A stretch of DNA of 64,000 nucleotides from JACVRM01 sp963755085. Lineage in GTDB: Bacteria; Actinomycetota; Thermoleophilia; Gaiellales; Gaiellaceae. This document shows positions 17,200 to 25,100 of the stretch, piece by piece. The notes beneath the pieces were generated by a model, which saw only the letters and a list, made by a program, of their open reading frames with translations, made no database searches and had not been told where the DNA came from. Location: assembly GCA_963755085.1 (NCBI GenBank), contig CAVWIN010000025.1, forward strand, positions 83,211 through 147,210. The letters run 5' to 3'. The position numbers were made by a program, and so were the translations under genes. How positions within the stretch are numbered: position 1 is the first letter of the stretch; the number at the start of each line of letters is the position of its first letter.

Positions 17200-17751
17200 T
17201 CACGGTGCGGGGGCTCCCAGTTCCACGCCGCTGATGCTGAAGAGGTCCTCCTGCGGGCCGAGCTTCTCGAACACGAAGCAGACACGCGGGCGGTGCAAGG
17301 GGCGGGTCAGGACGACGATGCGGCGGACGAGCTTCGTGCCCTCGGGACGCGCCGGCCACCTGTCCAGGTAGACCGCGACGTGGCCGCCGACCTTGCAGAC
17401 GCGGACCGCTTCGCTGCTCCAGATGCCCCAGCGCAGCGGCGGCGTCGAGTAGAGGACTACGGCCTCTTCGTCGGAGTAGGGCGGATCGCAGATGACGAGG
17501 TCGTAGGTCTCGTCGTCGATGAAGTGCAGGTCGTGCGCATCACCGACCCAGGTCGGTGTCGTCGTCTCGTTCAGGTCGACGAAGTCGCCGATCTCGGAGG
17601 GGCCGCCGAACGGGTGGAGGACTTTCGCGGGCTTGCCGAGGACCTCCCACAGGCGACGCTCGAAGTGGAGCGGGAAACCGCCGACGTACGCGTCCGGCCT
17701 CGGGCGCGGCAGCACCCAGGTGTCGGTCGGGATGCGGTCCGCGGTGGTCAC
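17200..17751 (-). CDS. DNA methyltransferase-like protein (DPPY type)
   Basis: This is a 183-residue SAM-dependent methyltransferase. It has a glycine-rich SAM-binding segment (LHPFGGPSEIGDF, about residues 45-57), an acidic strand end, and the catalytic ICDPPYSDEE motif of amino-methylating (N6-adenine/N4-cytosine) enzymes. Motif I precedes motif IV, and there is no obvious target-recognition domain, as in many small phage-borne methyltransferases. It lies 65 bp from the recombinase end, convergent with it, and starts at GTG 17751. No restriction endonuclease is adjacent, so an anti-restriction or regulatory role for an integrated element is more likely than a full R-M system. Confidence 0.75.
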   Translation of the reverse strand: MTTADRIPTDTWVLPRPRPDAYVGGFPLHFERRLWEVLGKPAKVLHPFGGPSEIGDFVDLNETTTPTWVGDAHDLHFIDDETYDLVICDPPYSDEEAVVLYSTPPLRWGIWSSEAVRVCKVGGHVAVYLDRWPARPEGTKLVRRIVVLTRPLHRPRVCFVFEKLGPQEDLFSISGVELGAPAP

Positions 17752-17914
17752 GGTGCGAGGTCCTCATCGGCGTCGCCGAACAGGTCGGGAAGTCGCTCGC
17801 TCACGTGCCGCGCCTCCCCGATGAGGGAACACCCGCAAGGTTCTTTTCGGGTGACGAACCGTTAGACGGTGAGAGGCTTTGCGGGCCGTTTTGGTGGAGG
17901 TGACACCGCGGAAC

Positions 17915-18058
17915 ATGGCCGCCGCCGGGTCAGATGACAGCGAGTTGCGTGCGCTGCTCGAGCAGGCAGGGTACGGGCACGAGTCGACGCTGGTTGAGAA
18001 CGCGGTGTACCGATTGGGCCTTGAGTCGACGTCCACTCCCGCCGAACCTGAGCGGTAG
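17915..18058 (+). CDS. Possible 47-residue protein, unknown function
   Basis: A short frame from ATG 17915 (or GTG 17900) to TAG 18056 encodes a soluble, mostly helical peptide (SDDSELRALLEQAGYGHE, then STLVENAVYRLGLE). Composition is protein-like rather than arginine/serine-rich. GGAGG occurs at 17896-17900 but is 14 bases from the ATG. I recognise no family. Its position suggests cargo of the integrated element. Confidence 0.35.
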   Translation: MAAAGSDDSELRALLEQAGYGHESTLVENAVYRLGLESTSTPAEPER

Positions 18059-18414
18059 GAGTCCAGGCGCCTGCGAAGCGACACGGGGCTGGTCGGGAGT
18101 CCCGCGCCGGAGGTTACGACTCTCGCCGCAGTCGTCTAGCATCCTGGCCGCCTCGCGCCGTGGTTGCTGGGGTGGCCGTGGGTCACCGCGTCGCCGTGTT
18201 ACAAGGCCGTCGCCGTGGAGCCGGGCCAGCGGTAGTTTGAGCTTGACAGACGAGTTCGCCAGATCGCGACCGAGAACATCGCCGGGCGGCGCGCTCGGGT
18301 CAGAGAACAAGCCCAGCAGAGGGCCAGCGCCGAGCGGGTTCCGGGCCTTTCTGTACCGCGCGCTTGTCCCGCGCGTCGATCCGTCTACCGACCGCGGCCG
18401 CGTTTACTGCCGGG
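18059..18414. other. No recognisable gene
   Basis: I see no frame on either strand with protein-like composition. The stretch lies downstream (in gene direction) of a truncated gene on the minus strand and may hold its unrecognisable remainder. Confidence 0.4.
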
Positions 18415-18717
18415 TCACGCGCGGTCAGCGTCCGCCCACGACCACATCGGAAACTCCTCGGCGTAGCTGAGCGAGGGGTTGGAGCTCACGAAGAGCAACG
18501 GGGCATGTGCAAGGTCTCCACTCCAGGGCTCGGGAACTTGGTGGCGAGCGAGCGGCACTTCGTCCTGCACCTTGACGATCCCGCTACACGGGTGATCGCC
18601 GCGCCAATCGCCGGATGTCGCTTTGAAGCCCGGCCATCGACTCTCCCGAGTCGCCGGGCCATGCCACACAACGGGCGCCGAGCAACGGGATCGGATCGTC
18701 CTCTTCGCGCAAATCAT
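18415..18717 (-). pseudogene. Truncated gene with PEPWSG / SSNPS motifs
   Basis: The frame encodes about 100 residues. The second half (VPEPWSGDLAHAPLLFVSSNPS followed by EEFPMWSWAD) resembles the N-terminal part of uncharacterised actinobacterial proteins of about 200-250 residues. From memory these continue with an FF..RFGG segment; that continuation is missing here and a stop follows immediately. I read this as a truncated remnant. The first about 45 residues are less protein-like, so the real start may be internal. No function can be stated. Confidence 0.4.
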
Positions 18718-18754
18718 CAGAGGGGCACCGCAGTCCGCGGACTGCGACCAAGCT

Positions 18755-21064
18755 TCAGCGCTTGCGGTAGACCGCCGTGTAGGTGGTATTCACCGCGGGG
18801 GCAGTAATCGTGTGGCTCTGCGGCCCGCCGTCCGACCACGACGTGAAGTTGTACGTGGACTTGTTGAACTGCTGTGGCGACGGGGCGCTGACCGAGTTCG
18901 CCGAGCCGACGACCGCGGTCACGGAGAACGGCGTCCTTCGCGGCGCCTCGTTCACCACCAGGTCGCTGAGGACGAGACCGCCAGGGTTGCTCTTGAACGT
19001 GAGCACGACCGTCTTCGGGTCGAGCCGAACGCTCGTCGTCGAGGTCAGCCCGCCGGAGTCGGTCGCGACGAGCTGCACTTCGAGCCAGCAGGGGTATTCG
19101 TGGTCCGGCGCGGTGAACGATCCGCTCGAGACGCCGTTGAGGGTCTGGATCAAGTGCGTGTGGCAGTCGGTTGGCGTGAAGCAGTGATGCAGGATGAGAG
19201 ACCAGCTCAGCGCCGACGCCGGCAGTGTCCCGTCCTGCGCATCGGTGGCGTGACCGGAGAAGTTGATCGTGTCGCCGACCTTCCAGGTCAGGCTCGACCC
19301 GGGCGAGTCGATGACCGCGATCGGCGCGGTGTTCCCGGCCGTGACGGTGACCGACGTCGTGTCGCTCACGCCCTGGTCGTCGGTGACCCGCAGACTGGGG
19401 TGATAGACGCCCGTCGTCGTGTAGGTGTAGGACGCCGTCGAGGTTGTCGCGTCGCCGAACGTTCCGTCGCCGTTGAGGTCCCACGAGTAGCTCAGCGGCC
19501 TCCCTTCCGGGTCGGACGAGCCGGTGCCGTCGAAATTAACCGTCAGCGGGACTGGACCGTTGGTCGGGTTCGCGGCTACTACCGCGGTCGGCGGCTGGTT
19601 GGCGGCGGTATAGGTGATGCGGTGCACGGTGCCGTCGTCCATGTCGACGTAGAACAGGTCGCCCCCGGGTCCGATCTTCAGGTCGACGGGATGCCCAGCG
19701 GCACCCCCGGTGGCATCGACGCCGACGAACGACTGCAGCCTGGAGGGGTCAGGCAACCCGTTCGTGCCGGGGAGCATCGCCCAGATCTCGTTGCGGGTGT
19801 GGTCGGCGAAAAACAGCGCGCCGTTGTACTGCGTCGGGTACGACCCGCCCTGGTAGAACGCAACGCCGGTGATGGATGAGCCTCCGGTGTGGCAGCCGGT
19901 GTAGTTCACCACGCAGGCGCTGTGGTTGTACGTGTAATACGGCGCGATGACCGAACCAGGCGTCGAGTACAGCGACGAGCACAGATTGAGGCCCGCGCCC
20001 TGGTAGCCGCCTTGCGGTGACGCTCCCTCGTAGCACGGCCAGCCGAAGTTCGACGCCGTGGCGCTGGCCGGGGCAACAACGCGGTTGATCTCTTCCCAGG
20101 TGTTCCAGCCGACATCGCCGATCCACAGCTCGTCGGTCCCGGGGCGTTGGGTGATGCGGAACGGGTTACGCAGCCCGTAGGCCACGATGCGTCGCGCGTT
20201 CGCATCGGGTGACGCAAAGAAGGGGTTGCCAGGCACACCCGCACCGGTGGCCGGATCGATCCGCAGAACCGCGCCGTTGAGGGTTGCCGGGCCATCGGTG
20301 CGCCGGACGCTCTGGCTGCGCAGCGCGCCACCCTCGGCGCCGGGTGGGCTCAGCGGAGTGCCGACCGCCCCGGGCGGGTCGCCGCAGGGGTTTGCCTGGT
20401 CGCCGGCATAGGTGTTGCCGTACTGGCCGTAATCGACGTTGTTGAAGCTGGCCCCGTCGCCGCCAGTGACGTAAAGGTATCCATCGTTTCCGAACAGGAG
20501 TGTGCCGATCGAATGGCTCGGGAACTGCTGACACCAGTCGCTGACGAGCACCTGCTCGCTGCCGGTCATGACGTTCCCGCTGATCTGCATTCGCGACACG
20601 CGCCCCGACACCAGGCAGCCGTCGGTGGTCGGCCCGGGCGGGGTCGGGCAGCCGTCGTTCCAGGTCGGCGCGGTGCCGCCGATCGGGGCGTCGTATGCGT
20701 AGAGCACGTAGAGGTACGGGTCGGTCGGGAAGTTCGGCGACAGCGCCATGCCGAGCAGCCCACGATCCCAGTAGTCATCGACCTCGGCCGACAGGTCGGC
20801 AACAGTAACCGGGCTCGTGTCCGTCAAGCTCTGAAAGACCTTGATCACGCCGTTCTTCTGGCCGACGAAGATCCGCCCGTCGGGCGCGAACTGCAGCACC
20901 GTCGGGTTAGTCAAACCGCTCAGCACGACGGAGTCGCGAAACCCCGTCGGCAACGTAGACGCACCAGCCGGACCCGGGCCAATTTGGGTGACGAGCGCGG
21001 CGCCAGTTATCGCCGCCGTGATGACCAGTTGACGCCAACGCAAGAAATCGCCGATACGCCGCAT
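18755..21064 (-). CDS. Secreted PQQ-type sugar/sorbosone dehydrogenase with PKD domain
   Basis: This 769-residue exported protein has a signal peptide (RQLVITAAITGAALVTQIGPGPAGAS). A six-bladed glucose/sorbosone-dehydrogenase propeller of about 450 residues follows (GLTNPTVLQFAPDGRIFVGQKNG, GLLGMALSPNF, AYGLRNPFR, GDVGWNTWEEIN, FGWPCYEG). Next come a PKD domain (PPTAVVAANPTNGPVPLTVNFDG to RVTDDQG) and a second beta-sandwich, ending FTSWSDGG...ITAP...TTYTAVYRKR. Such enzymes oxidise sugars outside the cell with PQQ as cofactor. ATG 21064 is preferred because AGGTG lies just upstream. It is more asparagine/threonine-rich and less GC-rich than its neighbours, which fits lateral transfer. Confidence 0.85.
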   Translation of the reverse strand: MRRIGDFLRWRQLVITAAITGAALVTQIGPGPAGASTLPTGFRDSVVLSGLTNPTVLQFAPDGRIFVGQKNGVIKVFQSLTDTSPVTVADLSAEVDDYWDRGLLGMALSPNFPTDPYLYVLYAYDAPIGGTAPTWNDGCPTPPGPTTDGCLVSGRVSRMQISGNVMTGSEQVLVSDWCQQFPSHSIGTLLFGNDGYLYVTGGDGASFNNVDYGQYGNTYAGDQANPCGDPPGAVGTPLSPPGAEGGALRSQSVRRTDGPATLNGAVLRIDPATGAGVPGNPFFASPDANARRIVAYGLRNPFRITQRPGTDELWIGDVGWNTWEEINRVVAPASATASNFGWPCYEGASPQGGYQGAGLNLCSSLYSTPGSVIAPYYTYNHSACVVNYTGCHTGGSSITGVAFYQGGSYPTQYNGALFFADHTRNEIWAMLPGTNGLPDPSRLQSFVGVDATGGAAGHPVDLKIGPGGDLFYVDMDDGTVHRITYTAANQPPTAVVAANPTNGPVPLTVNFDGTGSSDPEGRPLSYSWDLNGDGTFGDATTSTASYTYTTTGVYHPSLRVTDDQGVSDTTSVTVTAGNTAPIAVIDSPGSSLTWKVGDTINFSGHATDAQDGTLPASALSWSLILHHCFTPTDCHTHLIQTLNGVSSGSFTAPDHEYPCWLEVQLVATDSGGLTSTTSVRLDPKTVVLTFKSNPGGLVLSDLVVNEAPRRTPFSVTAVVGSANSVSAPSPQQFNKSTYNFTSWSDGGPQSHTITAPAVNTTYTAVYRKR

Positions 21065-21181
21065 ACCGCACCTCAAATCCCGAGCCGTGGGGCACGCCTA
21101 CCCCATCGCGACCCGAGTTGATACCTCGCCGAACGGCACCATTGCCGTCGCTATGAGCGATCCTCCTCGCAAGAAACCTCG

Positions 21182-21446
21182 GTGTCTATCCCTCGAATGA
21201 GGGACTGGCACAGAGGCGGGGCTCTGGCCGCTCTCGTCGCGGTAGAAGAGGAACACCAGTTTGTACTGGCCTCATCGCCGACCCGTGACGCGACGCCGTA
21301 GAACTGGACGCAGAACGTGACGAGGCCCTTCGTGCACTCGGCCAAGCAAGTGTCGTGGGTCTATGCCCTGTGCAGGATGACGAGGTCGCTGGAGCCCCCC
21401 GCCAGGTCGGTTGGGATGAAGAGGCGGCCGCTTTCGTAGTCCCGGC
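21182..21446 (-). pseudogene. Fragments of a frameshifted gene
   Basis: Protein-like segments appear on the minus strand in different frames in succession. The first is SRDYESGRLFIPTDLAGGSSDLVILHRA (then a stop), followed by LVTFCVQFYGVASRVGDE and then YKLVFLFYRDES. The order and spacing suggest one gene of about 90 residues broken by two or more indels. I do not recognise the family. Confidence 0.3.
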
Positions 21447-21608
21447 TGGGCGCAGCTCCTCTACCTGGTGTCCGCGGCCTCGGTGACGGGCGCGATCGCG
21501 TGGCACGTCGCGCGCCGCCGCGCCGCGGGCCCGTGGGCCGTGCGGCTCGCGTCGGCGATCGGCGGCCTCGTCGCGGCGGAGTTCACGCTCGCGCTGATTC
21601 TTATGTGA
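21447..21608 (+). pseudogene. C-terminal fragment of a membrane protein
   Basis: An open frame without a convincing start encodes WAQLLYLVSAASVTGAIAWHV, a basic loop ARRRAAGPW, and a second helix LASAIGGLVAAEFTLALILM before TGA at 21606. Two transmembrane helices and host-like GC-rich codons stand out against the flanking island sequence. It is probably the tail of a chromosomal membrane protein cut by an insertion. A start at GTG 21468 is possible but would remove half the first helix. Confidence 0.4.
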
Positions 21609-22168
21609 TTCCCAGCGTTTTCTTAGGCAATCGTGATTCCGTTCGGGTTGTGAGGTTGCATGAGGGGACCCCCGGCTCGAGAGCCTCCTGCGCAGCCCCC
21701 GCCTCGGGCGGCGCCCACTACGACTCGCGGCCTAAAAACCATCGGGGAGGGATTTCGGACACGGCGGGGGTGTCCGCCGGGGTTTCGTTTTGCGGCATCG
21801 GATCCCCCGCCCTGGGGTCAGCGTTTTTGCGCGGCGGAGTGGCGGGGTCAGGCCGCGTTGCCTATGTAAAAAAAGGGTGTGGATTGTGGGTAAGCCGCTT
21901 CGCTCCGGGCGCTCGGGGTAAACAACGCAGGCTGGGCGGAGCGCCTTTCGGGGGAGGTGGCGCCCGCTCAGCGCTGCTGGCCCCAGGCTGCTATTCCTAG
22001 CCACCGCTCGGTGGTACGGTCGGTACCGCGTGCGCCTCGAGAGTGGCGGTCTCGATCCCCCGCTTGGCTGGCGCTCTCTCCCCGAGGCGCGCGCCTTCGA
22101 CCAGGTGGATGCGGTTCTCGAGTCGCAGGATCGGCAGAGGACGCGGAGCGGTCCGAACGGGTGGCGGT
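21609..22168. other. No confident gene; low-complexity G-rich stretch
   Basis: Compared with the rest of the window this stretch has unusual runs: a GGACAC/GTGTCC hairpin around 21757-21775, and a run of seven A at 21868-21874. No frame is convincingly protein-like. One minus-strand frame near 22020-22130 (RLENRIHLVEGARLGERAPAKRG) is borderline. Confidence 0.4.
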
Positions 22169-22495
22169 CTACCACTCGCGGGAGTAGTGGTTCCACCGCT
22201 GCTCGTCGACGCTCCAGCGCCAGACGAACTCGGGGTGCGTCTCGGGTGTTGGTTGCGGCGGCCGGGGCTTCGGGACGAGCGGCTTGGCGCCTCGCCGGGC
22301 GTTACAGGATCGGTGTGCTGGTCTGAGGTTGGCTGCGTGGTCTCCACCGCCCGCAGACCTGGGGATCAGGTGGTCGGTGACGAACGGGTCGCCGGGTCGG
22401 GCGGGCAGGCCGCAGAGGTGGCAGACGTACGTGCCGGCGAGGACGGCGGCGCGCTCCCGCCGGTATCTGCGCGTCGACCCGTTGCGTCTGCCCAT
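22169..22495 (-). CDS. HNH endonuclease (phage type)
   Basis: This is a 108-residue HNH nuclease. A CxxC knuckle (YVCHLCG) and the HNH core TDHLIPRSAGGGDHAANLRPAHRSCNARRG are both visible; the second cysteine pair is incomplete. Small HNH proteins of this kind often sit next to terminase genes in actinophages and nick DNA during packaging, but no terminase is present here. It is transcribed leftward behind two small phage-like genes. The ATG at 22495 begins MGRRNGSTRRYRRERAA, the usual basic N-terminus. Confidence 0.8.
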   Translation of the reverse strand: MGRRNGSTRRYRRERAAVLAGTYVCHLCGLPARPGDPFVTDHLIPRSAGGGDHAANLRPAHRSCNARRGAKPLVPKPRPPQPTPETHPEFVWRWSVDEQRWNHYSREW

Positions 22496-22698
22496 GCGGT
22501 CTCGCGTTGCGGGCCGATCGGACGCGGCAGGCTGCGTCGCCGTCGCTGCGAGTAGTGGTCGTCGTGGTTGTCGCCGATGCCGAACAGCATCGCGACGAGC
22601 GGGTGTGTGTGGTCGGCGGGGAAGTGGGCGACTGTGCCGTAGTTGTCGTCCTCGAGTGTGGCGCCGGCTCTGACCAGGGCGGCGCCGAAGCGCTCCAT
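22366..22698 (-). CDS. Possible phage-like protein, unknown function
   Basis: From ATG 22698 the first about 55 residues are protein-like (MERFGAALVRAGATLEDDN, then ADHTHPLVAMLFGIGDNHDD). The remaining frame is arginine/serine-rich and overlaps the HNH gene by 130 bp in another frame. The true gene therefore probably ended near 22500 and has lost its stop by an indel. The ATG lies about 20 bases after the stop of the small gene upstream. I recognise no family. Confidence 0.3.
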   Translation of the reverse strand: MERFGAALVRAGATLEDDNYGTVAHFPADHTHPLVAMLFGIGDNHDDHYSQRRRRSLPRPIGPQRETAWADATGRRADTGGSAPPSSPARTSATSAACPPDPATRSSPTT

Positions 22699-22718
22699 CG
22701 CCTGGTCGTTCGCCTCGG

Positions 22719-22946
22719 TTATGCGTCGCCGAACTCTTCGTGCCAGCAGCGCGGGCAGATGACGATCAGCTCGGGCTCCTGCCCGTCGTGTCCGCTCACG
22801 GAGTTGATCTTCCCGGACAACATCATCCGCGAATCTGGCCTGGTCGGCGGTGGAACAGGATGGAGAGGCCACGTCCAGCGGACGGACGACGGCCCCATGA
22901 CGACGTGGACGCTGTCGGTCATCTGCATCACGGCTTCGTAAGACAC
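22719..22946 (-). CDS. Possible small protein with CPRC knuckle
   Basis: The C-terminal 35 residues (MMLSGKINSVSGHDGQEPEL, then IVICPRCWHEEFGDA) look like a genuine short protein with a CxxC metal knuckle and nearby histidine. The N-terminal half is less certain, and an internal ATG giving only the last 35 residues is possible. It precedes the HNH gene on the same strand, as in a phage-like mini-operon. Confidence 0.3.
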   Translation of the reverse strand: MSYEAVMQMTDSVHVVMGPSSVRWTWPLHPVPPPTRPDSRMMLSGKINSVSGHDGQEPELIVICPRCWHEEFGDA

Positions 22947-22977
22947 GGCTGAGCGCCGCAGGAGCGCCGAGCCAGTG

Positions 22978-23012
22978 AGATGAAGAGCCCCGCGATGCAG
23001 GGCTCTTCATCT
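22978..23012. terminator. Strong 13-bp hairpin
   Basis: AGATGAAGAGCCC (22978-22990) and GGGCTCTTCATCT (23000-23012) form a perfect 13-bp stem with a nine-base loop. It sits between the phage-like genes and the host-like genes to the right. It may be a terminator or mark the island edge. There is no long T-tract on either side. Confidence 0.55.
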
Positions 23013-23140
23013 CTGGAAGTCGATGCGCATCACCGCGCGCCGCTTCGTGGGCCGGCCGACCTCGGCGAGGCCGGCTGCTGGACATCCGACCATGGGCGGC
23101 GGGATGCCAGGGGTTCCGATCGGTGGGATCAGCGGGCACA

Positions 23141-23608
23141 ATGACGGCGGTGAAACGGCTGCTCGTCCCAGCGCTCGTCCTCGCCGTGGCGGTGGCGGCT
23201 GCGACGTCCGCCGGGGCGCCGGAGGGGAAGGTCACCGTCCGGATCCTCGGCGCGAACAACGGCCAGGACGTCACGAACGGCGGCGTCTCGGGCCGCGGCA
23301 CGTTCACGGCGAAAGGGGCCCTCTCGGACAGCGGCACGGTAGTCGCGTACCGGCGGGTGCAGGGGAGCCTCGACGCCGCTCACGCGACGATCACCCTGCG
23401 CTTCGTCACGACGGGTGAGAAGGGCACGCTCACCTACCAGGTGAAGACCGTGATCAGGCCGACGACGACCACGTCGACCTGGAAGATCCTCTCCGGCACC
23501 AACGCCTACCACGGCCTCTACGGCCACGGGACGGAGCGCGAGAACGCCGCCCACACGGTCGTCACGCTGACCGGAACCATCTCGCGGCCGCGCCAGCCCA
23601 CGCAGTAG
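23141..23608 (+). CDS. Secreted beta-barrel-like protein, unknown function
   Basis: This 155-residue protein has a signal peptide (RLLVPALVLAVAVAAATSAGA) and an all-beta mature region with alternating hydrophobic strands (VTVRILG, RGTFTAKGAL, HATITLRF, GTLTYQVKTVI). Its GTNAYHGLYGHGTE segment resembles the allene-oxide-cyclase/dirigent-like barrel proteins found in actinobacteria, but I am not certain. ATG 23141 is preferred to GTG 23123 because the signal peptide starts there. It is the first host-like gene right of the accessory island. Confidence 0.6.
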   Translation: MTAVKRLLVPALVLAVAVAAATSAGAPEGKVTVRILGANNGQDVTNGGVSGRGTFTAKGALSDSGTVVAYRRVQGSLDAAHATITLRFVTTGEKGTLTYQVKTVIRPTTTTSTWKILSGTNAYHGLYGHGTERENAAHTVVTLTGTISRPRQPTQ

Positions 23609-23627
23609 CGCCCGATAGGGTCGCGCC

Positions 23628-23984
23628 GTGCTGCGCGCCCACCAGACCGTCGCGCTCCTCGTGCTCGCCGGGGCGGCCGTCGCCGTGCTCGTCGGCGCAC
23701 TCGCCTACCGCCGCGGGGGCACGGCGACGGGGGCCGCCCGCCATCTGCTCGCGCTCGTCCAGACGCTGCTCGTGGCGCAGGTCGCGCTCGGGCTGCTGCT
23801 GCTCTCCGACAACCGGCGCGCCGCCGACCAACTCCACTACGCGTACGGCACGTTCGCGCTCGGGGCCGTCCTGGCGCCGTGGATCTACGCACCCGCCGAG
23901 CCGCGCCGCCGGCTGCTCTGGTTCACGGGAGCTACGCTGCTGGCGGGTTTGCTGGCGGGGCGCGCGTACATGACCGCAGGATGA
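23628..23984 (+). CDS. Small integral membrane protein, unknown function
   Basis: This 118-residue protein has four predicted transmembrane helices (VALLVLAGAAVAVLVGALAY, HLLALVQTLLVAQVALGLLLL, YAYGTFALGAVLAPWIY, TGATLLAGLLAGRAYM). Histidines near helix ends (HLLALV, LHYAYG) could bind heme or metal, but this is only a possibility. GTG 23628 lies six bases after TAGGGT (23616-23621). Its stop overlaps the next start (ATGA), so the two membrane proteins are co-translated. Confidence 0.7.
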   Translation: MLRAHQTVALLVLAGAAVAVLVGALAYRRGGTATGAARHLLALVQTLLVAQVALGLLLLSDNRRAADQLHYAYGTFALGAVLAPWIYAPAEPRRRLLWFTGATLLAGLLAGRAYMTAG

Positions 23985-24352
23985 GGCGCTACATCTCGGA
24001 GATGAACCCGCTGGTGCGGGGGCTCCTGGTCGTCGCGGCCATCGCGCTCGTCGTCGTGGTCTTCCAGCTCTATGCGACCCTGGCGGCGCTGTACGTGATC
24101 GCGCGGATCGCCTTCTTCATCGCGATCGCGTTCTTCATCTACCTGGTGTGGCGCGAGCGGCGGACCGACATAGCGACGTGGTCGACGCGCGCCCAGGTCG
24201 CGTTCTACGGGGCGGCCGGGCTGGCTGTCTTCGCGGTCGGCGCGTACCTGGTCGTCGGTGCGTCGGGCCCGGACGCGGCCGCGTTCCTGTTGATCCTGAT
24301 CCTGTGCGGCTTTTCGATGTTCCGCGTCTGGCGCGACCAGACCGGCTACTGA
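23981..24352 (+). CDS. Small integral membrane protein, unknown function
   Basis: This 123-residue protein has about four hydrophobic helices (GLLVVAAIALVVVVFQLYATL, ALYVIARIAFFIAIAFFIYLV, a helix near residue 75, and AAFLLILILCGFSMF). I recognise no family. ATG 23981 overlaps the preceding stop by 4 bp. Its 3' end overlaps the convergent hemQ gene by 7 bp. Confidence 0.7.
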   Translation: MRRYISEMNPLVRGLLVVAAIALVVVVFQLYATLAALYVIARIAFFIAIAFFIYLVWRERRTDIATWSTRAQVAFYGAAGLAVFAVGAYLVVGASGPDAAAFLLILILCGFSMFRVWRDQTGY

Positions 24353-25041
24353 GCCGAGACGCGCGACGACGCGCCGTCGAGCGCGTCCAGGGCTGCCCGC
24401 ACCGGCACGCGCTGCCCGACGAAGATCGGCGTGTCGCGCTCCGTGTAGCGGCTGGCCTCGGAGTCGCGTAGCCGAAGCATGAGGTGCATGAAGTCGGCCG
24501 GCTCCTCGCACTCGAACGCGGTCATGAACTCCTGGTCGTCGATCCCGAACGAGTACGTGGTGTGGTTCTTGATGCCCGGGAACTCCTCGCGGCCGATGCG
24601 GATGTGCTCGTCCATCGCCCGCTGCCGGTCCTCCTCGGTGAGCGCGTACCACGGCCGCACCTTCACGAACGGGTAGACGACGAGGTAGGGAAGCTCGTGC
24701 GGGGCGATCTTGCGGGGTCGCCGCGCCGAGGTGTACTGCGACGCCTTCGTCGTCGCGAGGTACGAGTACGGGGTCTCGAGCCAGCCGGCGAGCGGGGTGC
24801 CGTTCAGCTGCGCGCCGAGCTCGCCGAGGTCCTCGTAGCGCTCGGTGATCTTCCACAGGAAGAAGTCACAGTCGGGACGCACGCCCGCGACCGTGTACGT
24901 GCGCAGACCCGGCATGCGCTCGGCCCACTCCTCGACGACCTCCGCGAAGGCGTCCTTGCCGGCCGCGCGCTCCTCGACCGGGAGCCGCCGCCACGCCGGA
25001 TCGACGCGGTAGAAGGTGTACGCGACGTACTGACCCTCCAT
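24346..25041 (-). CDS. hemQ: Coproheme decarboxylase HemQ (chlorite dismutase family)
   Basis: This 231-residue enzyme of the chlorite dismutase superfamily most likely performs the last step of the coproporphyrin-dependent heme pathway, oxidatively decarboxylating coproheme to heme b in the cytoplasm. Family signatures are YPFVKVRPWYAL, EHIRIGREEFP, NHTTYSFGIDDQEF and YTERDTPIF. The arginine diagnostic of chlorite-degrading enzymes is not expected in this short HemQ-type sequence. ATG 25041 is chosen because TACGAT lies seven bases upstream. No other heme-synthesis gene is nearby. Confidence 0.92.
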   Translation of the reverse strand: MEGQYVAYTFYRVDPAWRRLPVEERAAGKDAFAEVVEEWAERMPGLRTYTVAGVRPDCDFFLWKITERYEDLGELGAQLNGTPLAGWLETPYSYLATTKASQYTSARRPRKIAPHELPYLVVYPFVKVRPWYALTEEDRQRAMDEHIRIGREEFPGIKNHTTYSFGIDDQEFMTAFECEEPADFMHLMLRLRDSEASRYTERDTPIFVGQRVPVRAALDALDGASSRVSAQ

Positions 25042-25100
25042 TCGAGGGATCGTAGCCCGCAAGGGTTGACCCCCCGTTCGAGGGGAATAAGAGTCCGAAC

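Noticed and set aside
17200..17751. The solitary methyltransferase as part of a restriction-modification system
   Set aside because: No restriction endonuclease-like frame is adjacent on either side; the HNH protein is 4.4 kb away and phage-packaging-like.
21757..21800. GGACAC/GTGTCC hairpin as a riboswitch
   Set aside because: The stem is only six base pairs, has no recognisable aptamer core and no gene closely downstream on that strand.
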